Positions 18,304-26,822 of a stretch of 64,000 nt of DNA are shown here, piece after piece. The DNA comes from Candidatus Kuenenia stuttgartensis. GTDB lineage: Bacteria; Planctomycetota; GCA-002687715; CAIWVZ01. The notes under the pieces are model-generated. The model had not been told where the DNA came from, did not search any database, and worked only from the letters and a program-made list of their open reading frames with translations. Location: positions 47,621 through 111,620 of the forward strand of contig CAMARR010000010.1 in assembly GCA_945860915.1 (NCBI GenBank). The letters run 5' to 3'. Both the position numbers and the translations under genes were made by a program. Each line of letters opens with the position of its first letter. Within the stretch, counting starts at the first letter, position 1.

Positions 18304-19445
18304 CGACTGTTTAGTTCGGCGATCACCGCATCGGCGGCGCGCGCATAGGCGCCTGGTGCATGCAATTTGGCCCTGACTTCAGATAGGCCTTCGATTTGCG
18401 TTTGCATCGCGTTTGGGTCCGTCCAAAGACGTGCGAGGTCGGCCGCGATTGGACCTTCAAGCCCACCCGATCCGATGTGCTCGGGGACAATGCTGCGCCC
18501 TGCGACTAGGTTAACCAGACCGACATGGGGGACGGTCAAAATGCATCGACCAACCGCGTTCATGAGCGGGCTTACACGATAGGCGATGACAAAAGGTCGA
18601 CCGATCATGGCGATCTCAAGGGTCACCGTTCCGGACGTCGCCAGACAGATATCGGATGCCCGGATGACGTCTGTTGCGCGACCACAAGTGAATTCAATGT
18701 GCCGGTGTTCGTTAAAGGCCTCGCGTGCGATGGCTTCATGCGTCGGGTGCGCGAGCGCGACGATCAACGACCCACCGGTGATTCCGTGGTGATCACGTAG
18801 TCGGGCTAGGCTACCGGCAAGCACGGGGCCGAGTGATCGAATGACATGGGGACGGCTCCCGGGAAACACGCCGATCCGGGGTGATGCTCCGTTTGATTGA
18901 AGCCGCGCAATGAAATCGGAGTCGGGTACCTGCGCTGTTACATGGTCGGTCATCGGGTGACCGGTGAACGTTGTCGCGAGCCCTGCCTTCTCGAAATAGG
19001 GAGCCTCGAATGGCAAGATCGTCAGAAGCCTATCGAGCACCCTAGCGACTCTCCGAGTTCGCCATGGTCCCCATGCCCAGACCTGAGGCGCGATGTAACC
19101 CACGGTTCGAATTCCCATCGACTTCGCGGCGGCTGCAAGGCGAAGGTTGAGGCCTGGATAGTCCACAAAGACCGCGAGACTGGGACGGCGCTGCTGGAGC
19201 AGGTCGCGTGCCGTCCGATACGTCTTGAGGAGCCTCGGGGCGGCCGCAAGCACCGGAAAGACCCCCATGATGGCGTCCGAAGCGAGGTCTTCGGTCAACT
19301 CCAAGCCCGCCTCGGCCATCTTGGGGCCGCCGTATCCAAATGTGGCGAGTCCGGGGAGCCTCTTCTTGAGCTCCCGAATGAGTGCCGCGGCGTGCAAATC
19401 CCCGGAGGGTTCACCTGCGAAAATCGCAATCAGGGGGCCGGCCAT
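18300..19445 (-). CDS. lpxB: Lipid-A-disaccharide synthase
   Basis: 381 residues from ATG 19445. The frame stays open far upstream, antisense to rpsB, but family homology begins at MAGPLIAIFAGEPSGD. Motifs are AGEPSGDLHAA, VDYPGLNLRLA, YIAPQVWAW and GVFPGSR, followed by LATSGTVTLEIA, all standard for LpxB. It condenses UDP-2,3-diacylglucosamine with lipid X at the inner membrane in lipid A synthesis, which indicates a Gram-negative outer membrane. It is divergent from rpsB and convergent with the flavoprotein gene, sharing a CTAG stop. Other lpx genes are not in the window. Confidence 0.95.
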   Translation of the reverse strand: MAGPLIAIFAGEPSGDLHAAALIRELKKRLPGLATFGYGGPKMAEAGLELTEDLASDAIMGVFPVLAAAPRLLKTYRTARDLLQQRRPSLAVFVDYPGLNLRLAAAAKSMGIRTVGYIAPQVWAWGPWRTRRVARVLDRLLTILPFEAPYFEKAGLATTFTGHPMTDHVTAQVPDSDFIARLQSNGASPRIGVFPGSRPHVIRSLGPVLAGSLARLRDHHGITGGSLIVALAHPTHEAIAREAFNEHRHIEFTCGRATDVIRASDICLATSGTVTLEIAMIGRPFVIAYRVSPLMNAVGRCILTVPHVGLVNLVAGRSIVPEHIGSGGLEGPIAADLARLWTDPNAMQTQIEGLSEVRAKLHAPGAYARAADAVIAELNSR

Positions 19446-19476
19446 GGGCCGAACCTTAGCACCCCACGGCGCAGAC

Positions 19477-19504
19477 TTGTTCGGGGGGGCAGGAGTCGTA
19501 CTAT
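19477..19504 (+). promoter_or_regulatory. Putative sigma-70 promoter for rpsB operon
   Basis: TTGTTC at 19477 and TACTAT at 19499 are spaced by 16 bp, 122 bp before the rpsB start. The region between lpxB and rpsB is the only non-coding stretch in front of the ribosomal operon. Seen by pattern only. Confidence 0.4.
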
Positions 19505-19574
19505 TCTCGTCCTGTCTACGTCGCGCCCGTGTGGGTGCGGGGACGGGGAAAACTGCTGACTTGTTGTGAACCGC

Positions 19575-19598
19575 GGAGCCCTCGATTGAAAGGGCTCC
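19575..19598 (+). promoter_or_regulatory. Stem-loop in the rpsB leader
   Basis: GGAGCCCT at 19575-19582 and AGGGCTCC at 19591-19598 form a perfect 8-bp stem with an 8-nt loop, 28 nt upstream of the rpsB start and just before its GAGGAG ribosome site. S2 is known to repress its own mRNA through leader structures in other bacteria. A similar role here is inferred. Confidence 0.4.
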
Positions 19599-19625
19599 AC
19601 CATGCGGACCAACGAGGAGAATTCG

Positions 19626-20516
19626 ATGCTCACGGTCCCAATTAAGGACCTCCTCGAGGCTGGCGTGCACTTTGGATGCCGCGCTTCGCGTTGGAATCCG
19701 AAGATGAAACCCTACATCTTCGGTCGTCGTAACCAGATCCACATCATCAACCTGAAGGAAACGCTCCGTGGCCTGATTAAGGCAACGTCGTTTCTTCACC
19801 GCTTGGCCGCCGAAGGCCAACAGATCCTGTTCGTCGGGACCAAGCGTCAAGCGCAGCAGTTGGTGGTCGATTCTGCCCGCAAGGTTTCCATGCCGTTCGT
19901 CGCCGAGCGTTGGCTCGGTGGCACGCTCACGAACTTTGCCACCGTTCGTCAGCGCCTCGCGCGCCTCGTCGAGCTCGAAGTCATGGAGTCGAAGGGCGCT
20001 TCGCTTGCAGGCCTCTCGAAGAAGGCGATGGCGGCACTGATGCGCGAGAAGCGCAAGATCTTCCGTAACCTCGACGGCCTTCGTTCTCTCGATAAGCTCC
20101 CCGGAGCTTTGGTCATCATCGACCCCAAGAAAGAACACAACGCTGTCAAAGAGGCATCCAAACTCGGCATCCCAACCGTTGCGATTCTCGACACGGATTG
20201 CGATCCAACAGAAATCGACATCCCGATTCCCGCCAATGACGACGCGATGCGTTCGATTGGTGTGATCCTCGGGAAGTTGACGGAATCCGTTGCTGCCGGC
20301 TCGACCGCCCACGCGCAATTCCTCATGGAAGAGGAGAAGCGTCGCGAGGACGAATCGATGCGTAAGGCCGCAGAGGATCGCCGCGCTCGCGAAGACAACA
20401 AGCGTCGCGCTGCCGAGCGTGAAGCACAGAATCAAGCGGTCAAGGACGCGGCAGCGAAGTATCGCGCCGAAAAGTCGAAGGATCCCGCGACTGAGGGCGA
20501 TAAGCCCGCAGAATGA
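19626..20516 (+). CDS. rpsB: 30S ribosomal protein S2
   Basis: 296 residues starting at ATG 19626 with GAGGAG 8 nt upstream; an in-frame ATG at 19602 lies before the ribosome site and is rejected. The S2 core is unmistakable: LLEAGVHFGCRASRWNPKMKP, then FVGTKRQAQ, ERWLGGTLTNF and the C-terminal SIGVILGKLTE. A charged Lys/Glu/Arg-rich tail of about 55 residues extends beyond the usual core and is predicted helical or coiled. It is the first gene of rpsB-tsf-pyrH-frr. Confidence 0.98.
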   Translation: MLTVPIKDLLEAGVHFGCRASRWNPKMKPYIFGRRNQIHIINLKETLRGLIKATSFLHRLAAEGQQILFVGTKRQAQQLVVDSARKVSMPFVAERWLGGTLTNFATVRQRLARLVELEVMESKGASLAGLSKKAMAALMREKRKIFRNLDGLRSLDKLPGALVIIDPKKEHNAVKEASKLGIPTVAILDTDCDPTEIDIPIPANDDAMRSIGVILGKLTESVAAGSTAHAQFLMEEEKRREDESMRKAAEDRRAREDNKRRAAEREAQNQAVKDAAAKYRAEKSKDPATEGDKPAE

Positions 20517-20524
20517 TCGAACCC

Positions 20525-20548
20525 GGGCCGCCGTTTCGGCGGCGGCCC
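20525..20548 (+). terminator. rpsB-tsf intergenic hairpin (attenuator-like)
   Basis: GGGCCGCCG and CGGCGGCCC form a perfect 9-bp GC stem with a 6-nt loop, starting 9 nt after the rpsB stop. There is no U-run after it, so it is more likely an attenuator or mRNA 3'-end stabiliser than a full terminator. Partial termination between rpsB and tsf is known in E. coli. Confidence 0.5.
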
Positions 20549-20633
20549 ATGTCGTTTCAGTCTGAATCTGGCGCCGCGCCCTACCGGGTGTGGCACGGCC
20601 CCTACCAAGTAAAACCAAATAGGACGCGAATCC

Positions 20634-21500
20634 ATGTCGACGACCGTCACCGCAGCTCAAGTCAAAGTACTCCGCGATCGCACCGATGCCCCGATGATGG
20701 AGTGCCGCAACGCACTTGTCGAAGCTCAGGGCGATATTGAACAAGCCATCAAAATCTTGAAAGAGCGTGGCAAAACGAAGGCAGCTAAGCGTGCCGATCG
20801 CGAGACCCAGCAGGGTCTCGTGGCCATTCGCATCGGCGAAGGTGGCCTTGGTGGCGCGGCTGTGCTTGTCTCATGCGAAACGGATTTCGCTGCCAAGAAC
20901 GAGAAGTTCCAGCATCTCCTAGCCACATGTCTCGACAAGGCATGGACCCTTCCGGAAGGCTCGTCCGATGTCAACGCGCTGCTCGGCATCGCTTGCGACG
21001 GCGGTACGGTGGGTGACCTCGTGACCAATGCGGTGGCTACGGTCGGCGAGAACATGGCGGTCAAGCGCGTCGTTCGACTCGGTGGTGTCGTCGGAGGCTA
21101 TCGCCATCACGACGGTCGTACCTGTGCGTTGGTCCAAGTCGATTCGGACTCGAACAAGGGCTCGACCTTGGGACCAGCACTGAAGGACATCGCACTTCAT
21201 GTGGTCGCAAACGACCCCATCCCTCTGGCAGTGGATCGCACGGGTATCCCGCAGGAGGCGATTGAGGCGGAGAAGGAGATCTTCTCGAAGCGCGCTGCCG
21301 AATCCGGCAAGCCGGCTAATTTGATCGAGAAGATGATTTCCGGTCAGGTAAACAAATTTCTGAGCGACCGCGCGTTGGTTGAGCAGCCGTACTGCCTTGA
21401 CACGGAAGTCACGGTGGGCAAGATGCTCGATGCAGCTGCCAAGGCCGCCGGCACCACGGCGAAACTCGTTCGCTTCGAGCGGTTCCAAGTAGGTGGCTGA
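20634..21500 (+). CDS. tsf: Elongation factor Ts
   Basis: 288 residues. The N-terminal UBA-like domain has VKVLRDRTDAPMMECRNAL, and the core has SCETDFAAKNEKF, both signatures of EF-Ts. It is the guanine-nucleotide exchange factor for EF-Tu during translation elongation. The length is usual for a two-subdomain EF-Ts. The gene follows rpsB after a 117-bp gap with a hairpin and ends overlapping the pyrH frame. Confidence 0.97.
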   Translation: MSTTVTAAQVKVLRDRTDAPMMECRNALVEAQGDIEQAIKILKERGKTKAAKRADRETQQGLVAIRIGEGGLGGAAVLVSCETDFAAKNEKFQHLLATCLDKAWTLPEGSSDVNALLGIACDGGTVGDLVTNAVATVGENMAVKRVVRLGGVVGGYRHHDGRTCALVQVDSDSNKGSTLGPALKDIALHVVANDPIPLAVDRTGIPQEAIEAEKEIFSKRAAESGKPANLIEKMISGQVNKFLSDRALVEQPYCLDTEVTVGKMLDAAAKAAGTTAKLVRFERFQVGG

Positions 21501-22239
21501 TCCTAATATGACCTCAGGCCGTAAGGGAATTGGACCGTTTCGACGGGTACTCCTGAAGTTGTCGGGAGAGTCGCTCTGCGCCCCCGGAGGTCAGGGCATT
21601 GACGTTGATGCGGTATCACGTGCCGCAGACCTTATCGCGGTCTGCGTCAAGCGTGGTGTTGAGACGGCGATTGTCATCGGCGGGGGCAACATGATCCGAG
21701 GAGCGACCTTGTCGCAGCTCGGGATTAATCGGGCCACGGCGGATTACATGGGGATGCTCGGCACGGCGATCAACGCGATGGCATTGCAGGATGTCCTCGA
21801 AACTCGAGGCATCCCAACTCGCGTGCTCTCGGCCATCACCATCAGCGAAGTCGCCGAGCCGTTCATTCGTCGGCGTGCTTTGCGACATCTCGAAAAGGGT
21901 CGTGTGGTGATTCTGGCCTGCGGAACCGGCGCGCCATACGTCACCACCGATACCGCTGCGGCGTTGCGCGCCAACGAGCTTGGTGCCGAAGTCGTACTGA
22001 AGGCGACCAAGGTCGATGGCGTGTTTGACCGGGACCCCCGCAAGCATCAGGATGCCGCGGCCTTCGATCACATCACGTACATGGACGTCATCAACAAGCA
22101 TCTGAATGTGATGGACCGTACGGCTATCACCATGTGCATGGAAAATGACGTTCCTCTCGTTGTGTTCAACATGAACGACCCGACGAATCTTGTGCGAATC
22201 CTTGAGGGGCACCGGATCGGTACGATCGTTCACGGCTAA
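21493..22239 (+). CDS. pyrH: UMP kinase
   Basis: 248 residues if translation starts at GTG 21493, overlapping tsf by 8 bp; an ATG at 21508 is an alternative. Amino-acid-kinase motifs are VLLKLSGESL, VIGGGNMIRG, DYMGMLGTAINAMALQD, TTDTAAALRA and ATKVDGVFDRDP. It phosphorylates UMP to UDP as a hexamer in pyrimidine synthesis. The tsf-pyrH-frr order is the widespread bacterial arrangement. Confidence 0.96.
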   Translation: MADPNMTSGRKGIGPFRRVLLKLSGESLCAPGGQGIDVDAVSRAADLIAVCVKRGVETAIVIGGGNMIRGATLSQLGINRATADYMGMLGTAINAMALQDVLETRGIPTRVLSAITISEVAEPFIRRRALRHLEKGRVVILACGTGAPYVTTDTAAALRANELGAEVVLKATKVDGVFDRDPRKHQDAAAFDHITYMDVINKHLNVMDRTAITMCMENDVPLVVFNMNDPTNLVRILEGHRIGTIVHG

Positions 22240-22259
22240 CTGCCAGAAGGAGCGCTCCG

Positions 22260-22835
22260 ATGCCCCCAGTCCCATTCGTTACGGACGCCGTTCTTAAAGA
22301 GGTCCGCGAAAGGATGCAAAAGGCTGTCGACTACCTCGACACCGAGCTCAAGGGCATCAGGACCGGACGTGCGACCCCTGGCCTTGTTGAACACATCCGT
22401 GTAGAGGTCTACGGCTCCGGTCAGCCTCTGAAAAACGTCGCACAGATCTCGACCCCTGATGCTCGCACGATCGCAATCAAGCCATTCGACGCCAGCACGC
22501 TCAAGGACATCGAACGCGGCATTGCTGCGTCCGATTTGGGCGTTATGCCCAATAGCGACGGCAAGACAATCCGCATCAATCTTCCTTCCCTGACGGAAGA
22601 GCGCCGAAAGCAGCTTGTCGCCCACGTGAAGAGCATCTGCGAGCAGCAACGGGTTCAACTCCGCAATGCCCGCCGCGATTTCCTCAAAAAGAGCGAGGTC
22701 GCGCTTGCGGAAAAGACGGTGACCGAGGATGCCAGGACCAAGTTCGACAAACAGGTCAATGATCTCCACAAGGACATGGAGAAGAAGATCGAGGACCTGT
22801 TCAAGAAGAAGTCCGAAGAGGTCATGCACATCTAG
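22260..22835 (+). CDS. frr: Ribosome recycling factor
   Basis: 191 residues with AGAAGGAG upstream of the ATG. Motifs KGIRTGRATPGLVEHI, and EERRKQLVAHVK with a long three-helix bundle, identify RRF. With EF-G it splits post-termination ribosomes. It is the last gene of the operon and is followed by a strong stem-loop. Confidence 0.96.
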   Translation: MPPVPFVTDAVLKEVRERMQKAVDYLDTELKGIRTGRATPGLVEHIRVEVYGSGQPLKNVAQISTPDARTIAIKPFDASTLKDIERGIAASDLGVMPNSDGKTIRINLPSLTEERRKQLVAHVKSICEQQRVQLRNARRDFLKKSEVALAEKTVTEDARTKFDKQVNDLHKDMEKKIEDLFKKKSEEVMHI

Positions 22836-22906
22836 TCGCGTCGCGCCGCCCGGTTCTTGGGGAGGCACGTGGCGCAGTCAACCGCGACCAAATGCGGCCA
22901 TGAATC

Positions 22907-22942
22907 CGGTCTTCGGAAGATGTCCGAAGACCGTTCCATTTG
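22907..22942 (+). terminator. Probable terminator after frr
   Basis: CGGTCTTCGGA (22907-22917) and TCCGAAGACCG (22923-22933) make a perfect 11-bp stem with a 5-nt loop, followed by TTCCATTTG. It lies 72 bp after frr and before tRNA-Lys. The U-tract is imperfect. The rest of 22836-23030 shows no gene. Confidence 0.5.
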
Positions 22943-23032
22943 ACGCCGACAGTCCGTGCGCGCGCAGGGATGGACGCCGCATCCGCACCGGCCCATTCCG
23001 ACCGTTTCACGAAACACCGTGTCGGACCTTGC

Positions 23033-23061
23033 CTGACATCTCTTGATACCCGTGCTAGGGT
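23033..23061 (+). promoter_or_regulatory. Promoter of tRNA-Lys
   Basis: CTGACA at 23033 and TAGGGT at 23056 are separated by exactly 17 bp. The predicted start would be about 5 nt before the tRNA. The very short leader is the same arrangement seen at tRNA-Pro and tRNA-Sec in this window. Confidence 0.5.
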
Positions 23062-23072
23062 GTCGGCCATCG

Positions 23073-23145
23073 GGGGGCGTAGCTCAGCCGGTAGAGCAGC
23101 AGACTTTTAATCTGTTGGTCCCGGGTTCGATTCCCGGCGCCCCCA
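23073..23145 (+). tRNA. tRNA-Lys (UUU)
   Basis: 73 nt folding into a full cloverleaf: acceptor GGGGGCG with CGCCCCC, D-arm GCTCAGCCGGTAGAGC, anticodon loop CTTTTAA with anticodon TTT, T-loop TTCGATT and discriminator A. CCA is not encoded. It stands alone between the rpsB operon and a leftward gene. Confidence 0.96.
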
Positions 23146-23213
23146 CTCTTCACCGATCAGTCTGATTGTCGACGGGACCGCGTGATGCGATGTCTCCGAT
23201 CGCATTGTTGAGG

Positions 23214-23954
23214 TCACTTGTTGACAACTTTTCGACGGACGGGTATCTGGATCTCGCCCCACTTTTGGGCGTTTGGAACGTCTGGACCGTTGTAGGAAAA
23301 AGTCCTAGGATCTCCTGCGACTTCATATTCCGGATGGTCCTTGAGCCACTGGGCGAGCAACGCGTGGCTCTTGCCAAGACGAGCGATGCCATAGGCTCCT
23401 TGGGTCCCAAGCGCGAGGACCATGACTGAGGGACGATCCACGACTTTGACTTGACCGTCGCTTCCGACTTTGCCCATGGTTGGCGTGCGATAAAGGAATG
23501 ACATCGTCCATTTGTCCACAGCAGGTTTGTCGCCAACTTTGAGGCCTTCAAGGTCCATCTCCACGGGCGAAGTCATCTCGATGCCTTGTCGCTGGATGTG
23601 CATGAAGAGCGGCCAGAATCCCGACGTCATGCCGGAGTCCGGAGACTTGGTCCCAGAGACTTCCGCTCTTCGGACCGTGGGGTAGTACTTAAGTTCGATC
23701 GCACCGGGCGGCGTCGGCTGCGGGTATCCAAGGGGAAGCGGAGTCGTAACGCGGCATTCTCCGCTGCGGAAACATAGACCCTCCGCGCCTTGGTAGGACT
23801 CGACGTTTACCTTGAGGTCGCCGCCGACTCGCTCAGGTGCCGACGGTCGGCTTTCTGGCCGTGAGGTGGGTGCGCTCATCCGTGATTCTTGCGCCGCCGA
23901 CGCAGTGGCGAGGAGAATCGGAAAAAGGAAGGCGAACAGGGTGTGGTTGTGCAT
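23214..23954 (-). CDS. Exported SOUL-family heme-binding protein
   Basis: 246 residues from ATG 23954, placed 4 bp after the preceding flavoprotein gene; a longer frame lacks a signal. The signal peptide ends ATASA-AQ and is followed by a Ser-Arg-Pro-rich linker (residues about 25-40). The SOUL domain is visible as IELKYYPTVRRAEV, GIEMTSPVEMDL and SYNGPDVPNAQKWGEIQIPV. SOUL/HBP proteins bind heme or tetrapyrroles. In this operon with a B12-domain regulator and a flavin oxidoreductase it may handle a pigment or tetrapyrrole, which is inferred from context. Confidence 0.75.
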   Translation of the reverse strand: MHNHTLFAFLFPILLATASAAQESRMSAPTSRPESRPSAPERVGGDLKVNVESYQGAEGLCFRSGECRVTTPLPLGYPQPTPPGAIELKYYPTVRRAEVSGTKSPDSGMTSGFWPLFMHIQRQGIEMTSPVEMDLEGLKVGDKPAVDKWTMSFLYRTPTMGKVGSDGQVKVVDRPSVMVLALGTQGAYGIARLGKSHALLAQWLKDHPEYEVAGDPRTFSYNGPDVPNAQKWGEIQIPVRRKVVNK

Positions 23955-23958
23955 ATGA

Positions 23959-25245
23959 CTACTCTCGTGCCTCGTAGGAGCTCGCCAATGCAGCTGCGAC
24001 ATCTTTCGCTGCACGACGACCCGATGCTAAAGCACCGTTGATTGAACCGGTTTCCAGATGATCCCCGGCAGCAAACAGGTTGCCGCCGAGGTGTGAATTA
24101 AGTTGAGCGTCCCGGGGGAATGGCGACGCATAGCGTGCCGGAAGCGCCCGACGGATTCGCATCGTTCTGATTGGACGCCATGCATCGACTATCTCGCCAA
24201 ACCAGCAACGCAGCTGGCCTCGAAAGGAAGTATCGATCGCCACGTCATCACCTTCGGTGTTATCGCATGAACTGGCGTAGACGAGAGATCGGCCTTCTGG
24301 CGCGTAATCAGGAGACACCTCGCTTGGGACAGCGACGTGATTGATAGGGCCTTTCCCAGTGCCATCAAGAATAAGCCAGGCCCCGGTGATCGGTGCCCGA
24401 GGCGCGTCATATGCCAACATGACGGTTCCTCGCCACCCTTGATCGATGACCGCATCGTGCGATAGGCGCCTGCATTCGTCCATCTCTGTTGCAATCACCA
24501 CAGCGTCTGCGACAACCCGTGATCCATCCGCGAGAGTGACTCCATTCCCGTCAGTCGCAGCCACACGAGTACTGCATCGCAGCGTCCCGCTTGGGAGTTT
24601 CGCAGCCAGATGTTTGGGGATTTCTTCCATGCCCAAACGGGGTAGGGACGCTCGCCCCTCGACGAAGTAACGCCAGTAGTATTCAAGTAGCCGGCTTGAT
24701 GTCGAGAGGCTTCGATCCAGCAACACGCCTCCATAGAACGGTCGGAGAAACGTCTCGATCATCGTTGCTGAGAATCCGGCTGCGTACAGTCGTGCAAGAG
24801 CAGTCGTCTCCGGACGATTGAACGGCGCGTCATGTGCCCCGGTGCGAACGAGCGAGTTCATTCTCCATGCCGCCACTAGGTCCCGCGATGAGGCAACCCG
24901 TAGTCCCTTAAGTGACTCCCATGGGCGACGTAGGGGATCTGTGACGCTGGCAAAGCGACCGGTCGATCCCGTGAAGATCCTCGCCCCGGGTTCGAATGGT
25001 CGGAGCTGCAACGCTTTCAAATCGAGCTGCGCTTTGGCCTCCGGATAGGAATCAAGGAGGACCTGAAAGCCGCGATCGATACGGAAGCCATCGACAATGT
25101 CCGTCTTGATCCGACCACCGGGACGGTCTGAAGATTCAAACAAAGTCACACGGTTCCCGTCAGCGATCAGGGCCAAGGAACACGCGAGGCCGGAAAGCCC
25201 GGCACCCACAACAATGACATGGGACCGCGAGCTTGATTCGCTCAT
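23959..25245 (-). CDS. FAD-dependent oxidoreductase (phytoene desaturase/amine oxidase-like)
   Basis: 428 residues. The Rossmann site is VIVVGAGLSGLACSLALIADG followed by ESSDRPGGRIKTD and FRIDRGFQVLLDSYPE; the C-terminal FAD segment is NLFAAGDHLETGSINGALASGRRAA. It belongs to the protoporphyrinogen oxidase/phytoene desaturase superfamily. GFQVLLDSYPE is typical of a subgroup often found next to light-regulated MerR/B12 genes. The substrate is unknown. It overlaps the SRPBCC gene by ATGA and ends 4 bp before the SOUL gene. Confidence 0.85.
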   Translation of the reverse strand: MSESSSRSHVIVVGAGLSGLACSLALIADGNRVTLFESSDRPGGRIKTDIVDGFRIDRGFQVLLDSYPEAKAQLDLKALQLRPFEPGARIFTGSTGRFASVTDPLRRPWESLKGLRVASSRDLVAAWRMNSLVRTGAHDAPFNRPETTALARLYAAGFSATMIETFLRPFYGGVLLDRSLSTSSRLLEYYWRYFVEGRASLPRLGMEEIPKHLAAKLPSGTLRCSTRVAATDGNGVTLADGSRVVADAVVIATEMDECRRLSHDAVIDQGWRGTVMLAYDAPRAPITGAWLILDGTGKGPINHVAVPSEVSPDYAPEGRSLVYASSCDNTEGDDVAIDTSFRGQLRCWFGEIVDAWRPIRTMRIRRALPARYASPFPRDAQLNSHLGGNLFAAGDHLETGSINGALASGRRAAKDVAAALASSYEARE

Positions 25246-25718
25246 GTGGCGGCTCCCAACGCGGCGATGGCTTTGATGGTAGCCATATGACGAAAGTCGA
25301 ACATCCGTGAGATTCGGTTTTCAACCAATCTTCCAGCGAGCCAGTGAGACACAGGCGCAAACGGTAGCTCCCAAGTCACCACATCTTCGAGTTCGGTGCC
25401 TCCGTCGGGGTGGGGTCGCACAATGTGCTGGTGAATCCACTTGGCAAACGGGCCGGAGGTCTGAATGTCAGTGAATCTCCCTCCGTTATCGCCGCTGTCA
25501 GCGAATTCCGTGTGAAGCGCAACCCATCGCATTCTGAATGGGCCGATGCGGTTCAAGAGCACAACCTCCGTCCCGATGCGAAGGTCCTTGGGTGCCTTCA
25601 GCACGATCACTCTCTCCCAAGGTGGAATGAGCGTTGGCAGCGCCTCGGGAAGGCCGTGCCAGGCGAACACCCTCGATGGTGGCGCATCAACGCGAGATAG
25701 CTTCCTAAAAGTCGGCAT
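25242..25718 (-). CDS. SRPBCC (START-like) family protein
   Basis: 158 residues. The fold is indicated by FRKLSRVDAPPSRVFAWHGLPEALPTLIPPW at the N-terminus, a central beta segment FTDIQTSGPFAKWIHQH, and the C-terminal amphipathic helix LVENRISRMFDFRHMATIKA. SRPBCC proteins bind hydrophobic ligands in a deep pocket. The CDS is coupled by ATGA to the following flavin oxidoreductase, and homologous pairs occur in LitR/CarH-type loci. It may bind the oxidoreductase substrate or product. Confidence 0.8.
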   Translation of the reverse strand: MPTFRKLSRVDAPPSRVFAWHGLPEALPTLIPPWERVIVLKAPKDLRIGTEVVLLNRIGPFRMRWVALHTEFADSGDNGGRFTDIQTSGPFAKWIHQHIVRPHPDGGTELEDVVTWELPFAPVSHWLAGRLVENRISRMFDFRHMATIKAIAALGAAT

Positions 25719-25778
25719 TAATTCCGCTCAAAACGGTCACGCGTTGGCGCGCACGAACATATCGAATCGCGGTTCACG

Positions 25779-26738
25779 TCAGCCCGTTGTTTTTCCGCTG
25801 CGGGCGTGGCTTACGGTATCAGGGGAGAGTTCGATGCGTACTGAATCCGAAGATGATCCACGGATAGACAGGGGCGAATCGGTGTTCAATGATGGATGAA
25901 GCTCCAACGCACACTTCACGAGTTCAGTGAAACTCGCACACGTGTGAGCGCCTTTGGGAGCGAGGTTCGCATTGAGGGCACGTCCTCCGAGAACGAATCG
26001 AGCTCCGACGGTCTTCGAAGTTCTCGCGATTAACGTAAGCATGTCCTCGGTTGCAATGCCAGGAGTTGAGACGGAGAGCCAGACAATACGCGGTTGGCGT
26101 TTCAGGATGGCGCCGCAGATGGCGTCTGCCGGGAGTCCCATGCCGAAGTTCTCCGCCGCAATACCTGCTTCACGAAGGACTACAGTTCCGAAGGCCATCG
26201 GCAGCGAATAGGACTCGCCCGAAAGGGTCGCGCCCAAAGCGATTGGAGCATCGGCTGCATGAGGTGGGAGGACGTGAATCAAGTCACGGAGCACGGCTAG
26301 GGTCAACTCTATCCCGCGTCGCTCTTCGTAGATTTGTACCGTTCCATTCTCCCAGTCGGCTCCGATCTTGGTCCAGGCGGGTGTGAGGACGCGCTCAACA
26401 ATATCGAGAGCCGACCAGCGGTTGAGGTAGAGATTGAGCACGAGTTGCAAGAGTCTCGTCTCGTCTCCCCCCTGAAGGGTCTCGAACGTCTCCTGAACGG
26501 CGCGTGCTGCTGACAGGTCTCCTCCGTTGGAAACTGAAGGGAGACCCAAGACATCCGCCCGCATCAGGGGATTGCCACGAGCGCGCGCGAAATGCACGAC
26601 ATCGTGAACTTCAATGCGTCTGTGCCCTCCCGCGGTGCGCGCGGGGGACATCAGGCCTTGGTCACACCACCGTTTGACCGAGGCTTCCGAGACTCCGAGT
26701 GCAAGCGCCACCTGCTTAGGGCTTACCTGCCGATTCAT
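25779..26738 (-). CDS. MerR-type regulator with B12-binding-like domain, cobalamin ligands altered
   Basis: 319 residues from ATG 26738 (a GTG at 26780 is possible). Residues about 5-60 form a MerR/excisionase winged helix (VSPKQVALALGVSEASVKRW, GGHRRIEVHDV). A helical bundle with PAWTKIGADWENG and a Rossmann-like B12 domain follow. CarH-type sensors carry W-x9-E-H and D/E-x-H-x2-G; here the first reads W-x9-E-R and the second GESYSLP, so the axial His is Tyr. It probably regulates the adjacent SRPBCC-oxidoreductase-SOUL genes. B12 or light sensing is doubtful. Confidence 0.75.
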   Translation of the reverse strand: MNRQVSPKQVALALGVSEASVKRWCDQGLMSPARTAGGHRRIEVHDVVHFARARGNPLMRADVLGLPSVSNGGDLSAARAVQETFETLQGGDETRLLQLVLNLYLNRWSALDIVERVLTPAWTKIGADWENGTVQIYEERRGIELTLAVLRDLIHVLPPHAADAPIALGATLSGESYSLPMAFGTVVLREAGIAAENFGMGLPADAICGAILKRQPRIVWLSVSTPGIATEDMLTLIARTSKTVGARFVLGGRALNANLAPKGAHTCASFTELVKCALELHPSLNTDSPLSIRGSSSDSVRIELSPDTVSHARSGKTTG

Positions 26739-26822
26739 GTCGGTCCAGTCATCTGCGAGTCGAGCGCCTTCCCGCAGCACCTACATGCTACCGCACGTGC
26801 TGTAGCCTCACAAACATCGCGA

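Noticed and set aside
19446..20744. A very long minus-strand frame extending lpxB across rpsB (814 codons)
   Set aside because: LpxB homology starts at ATG 19445; the extension is antisense to rpsB and shows no family similarity. High GC produces such frames.
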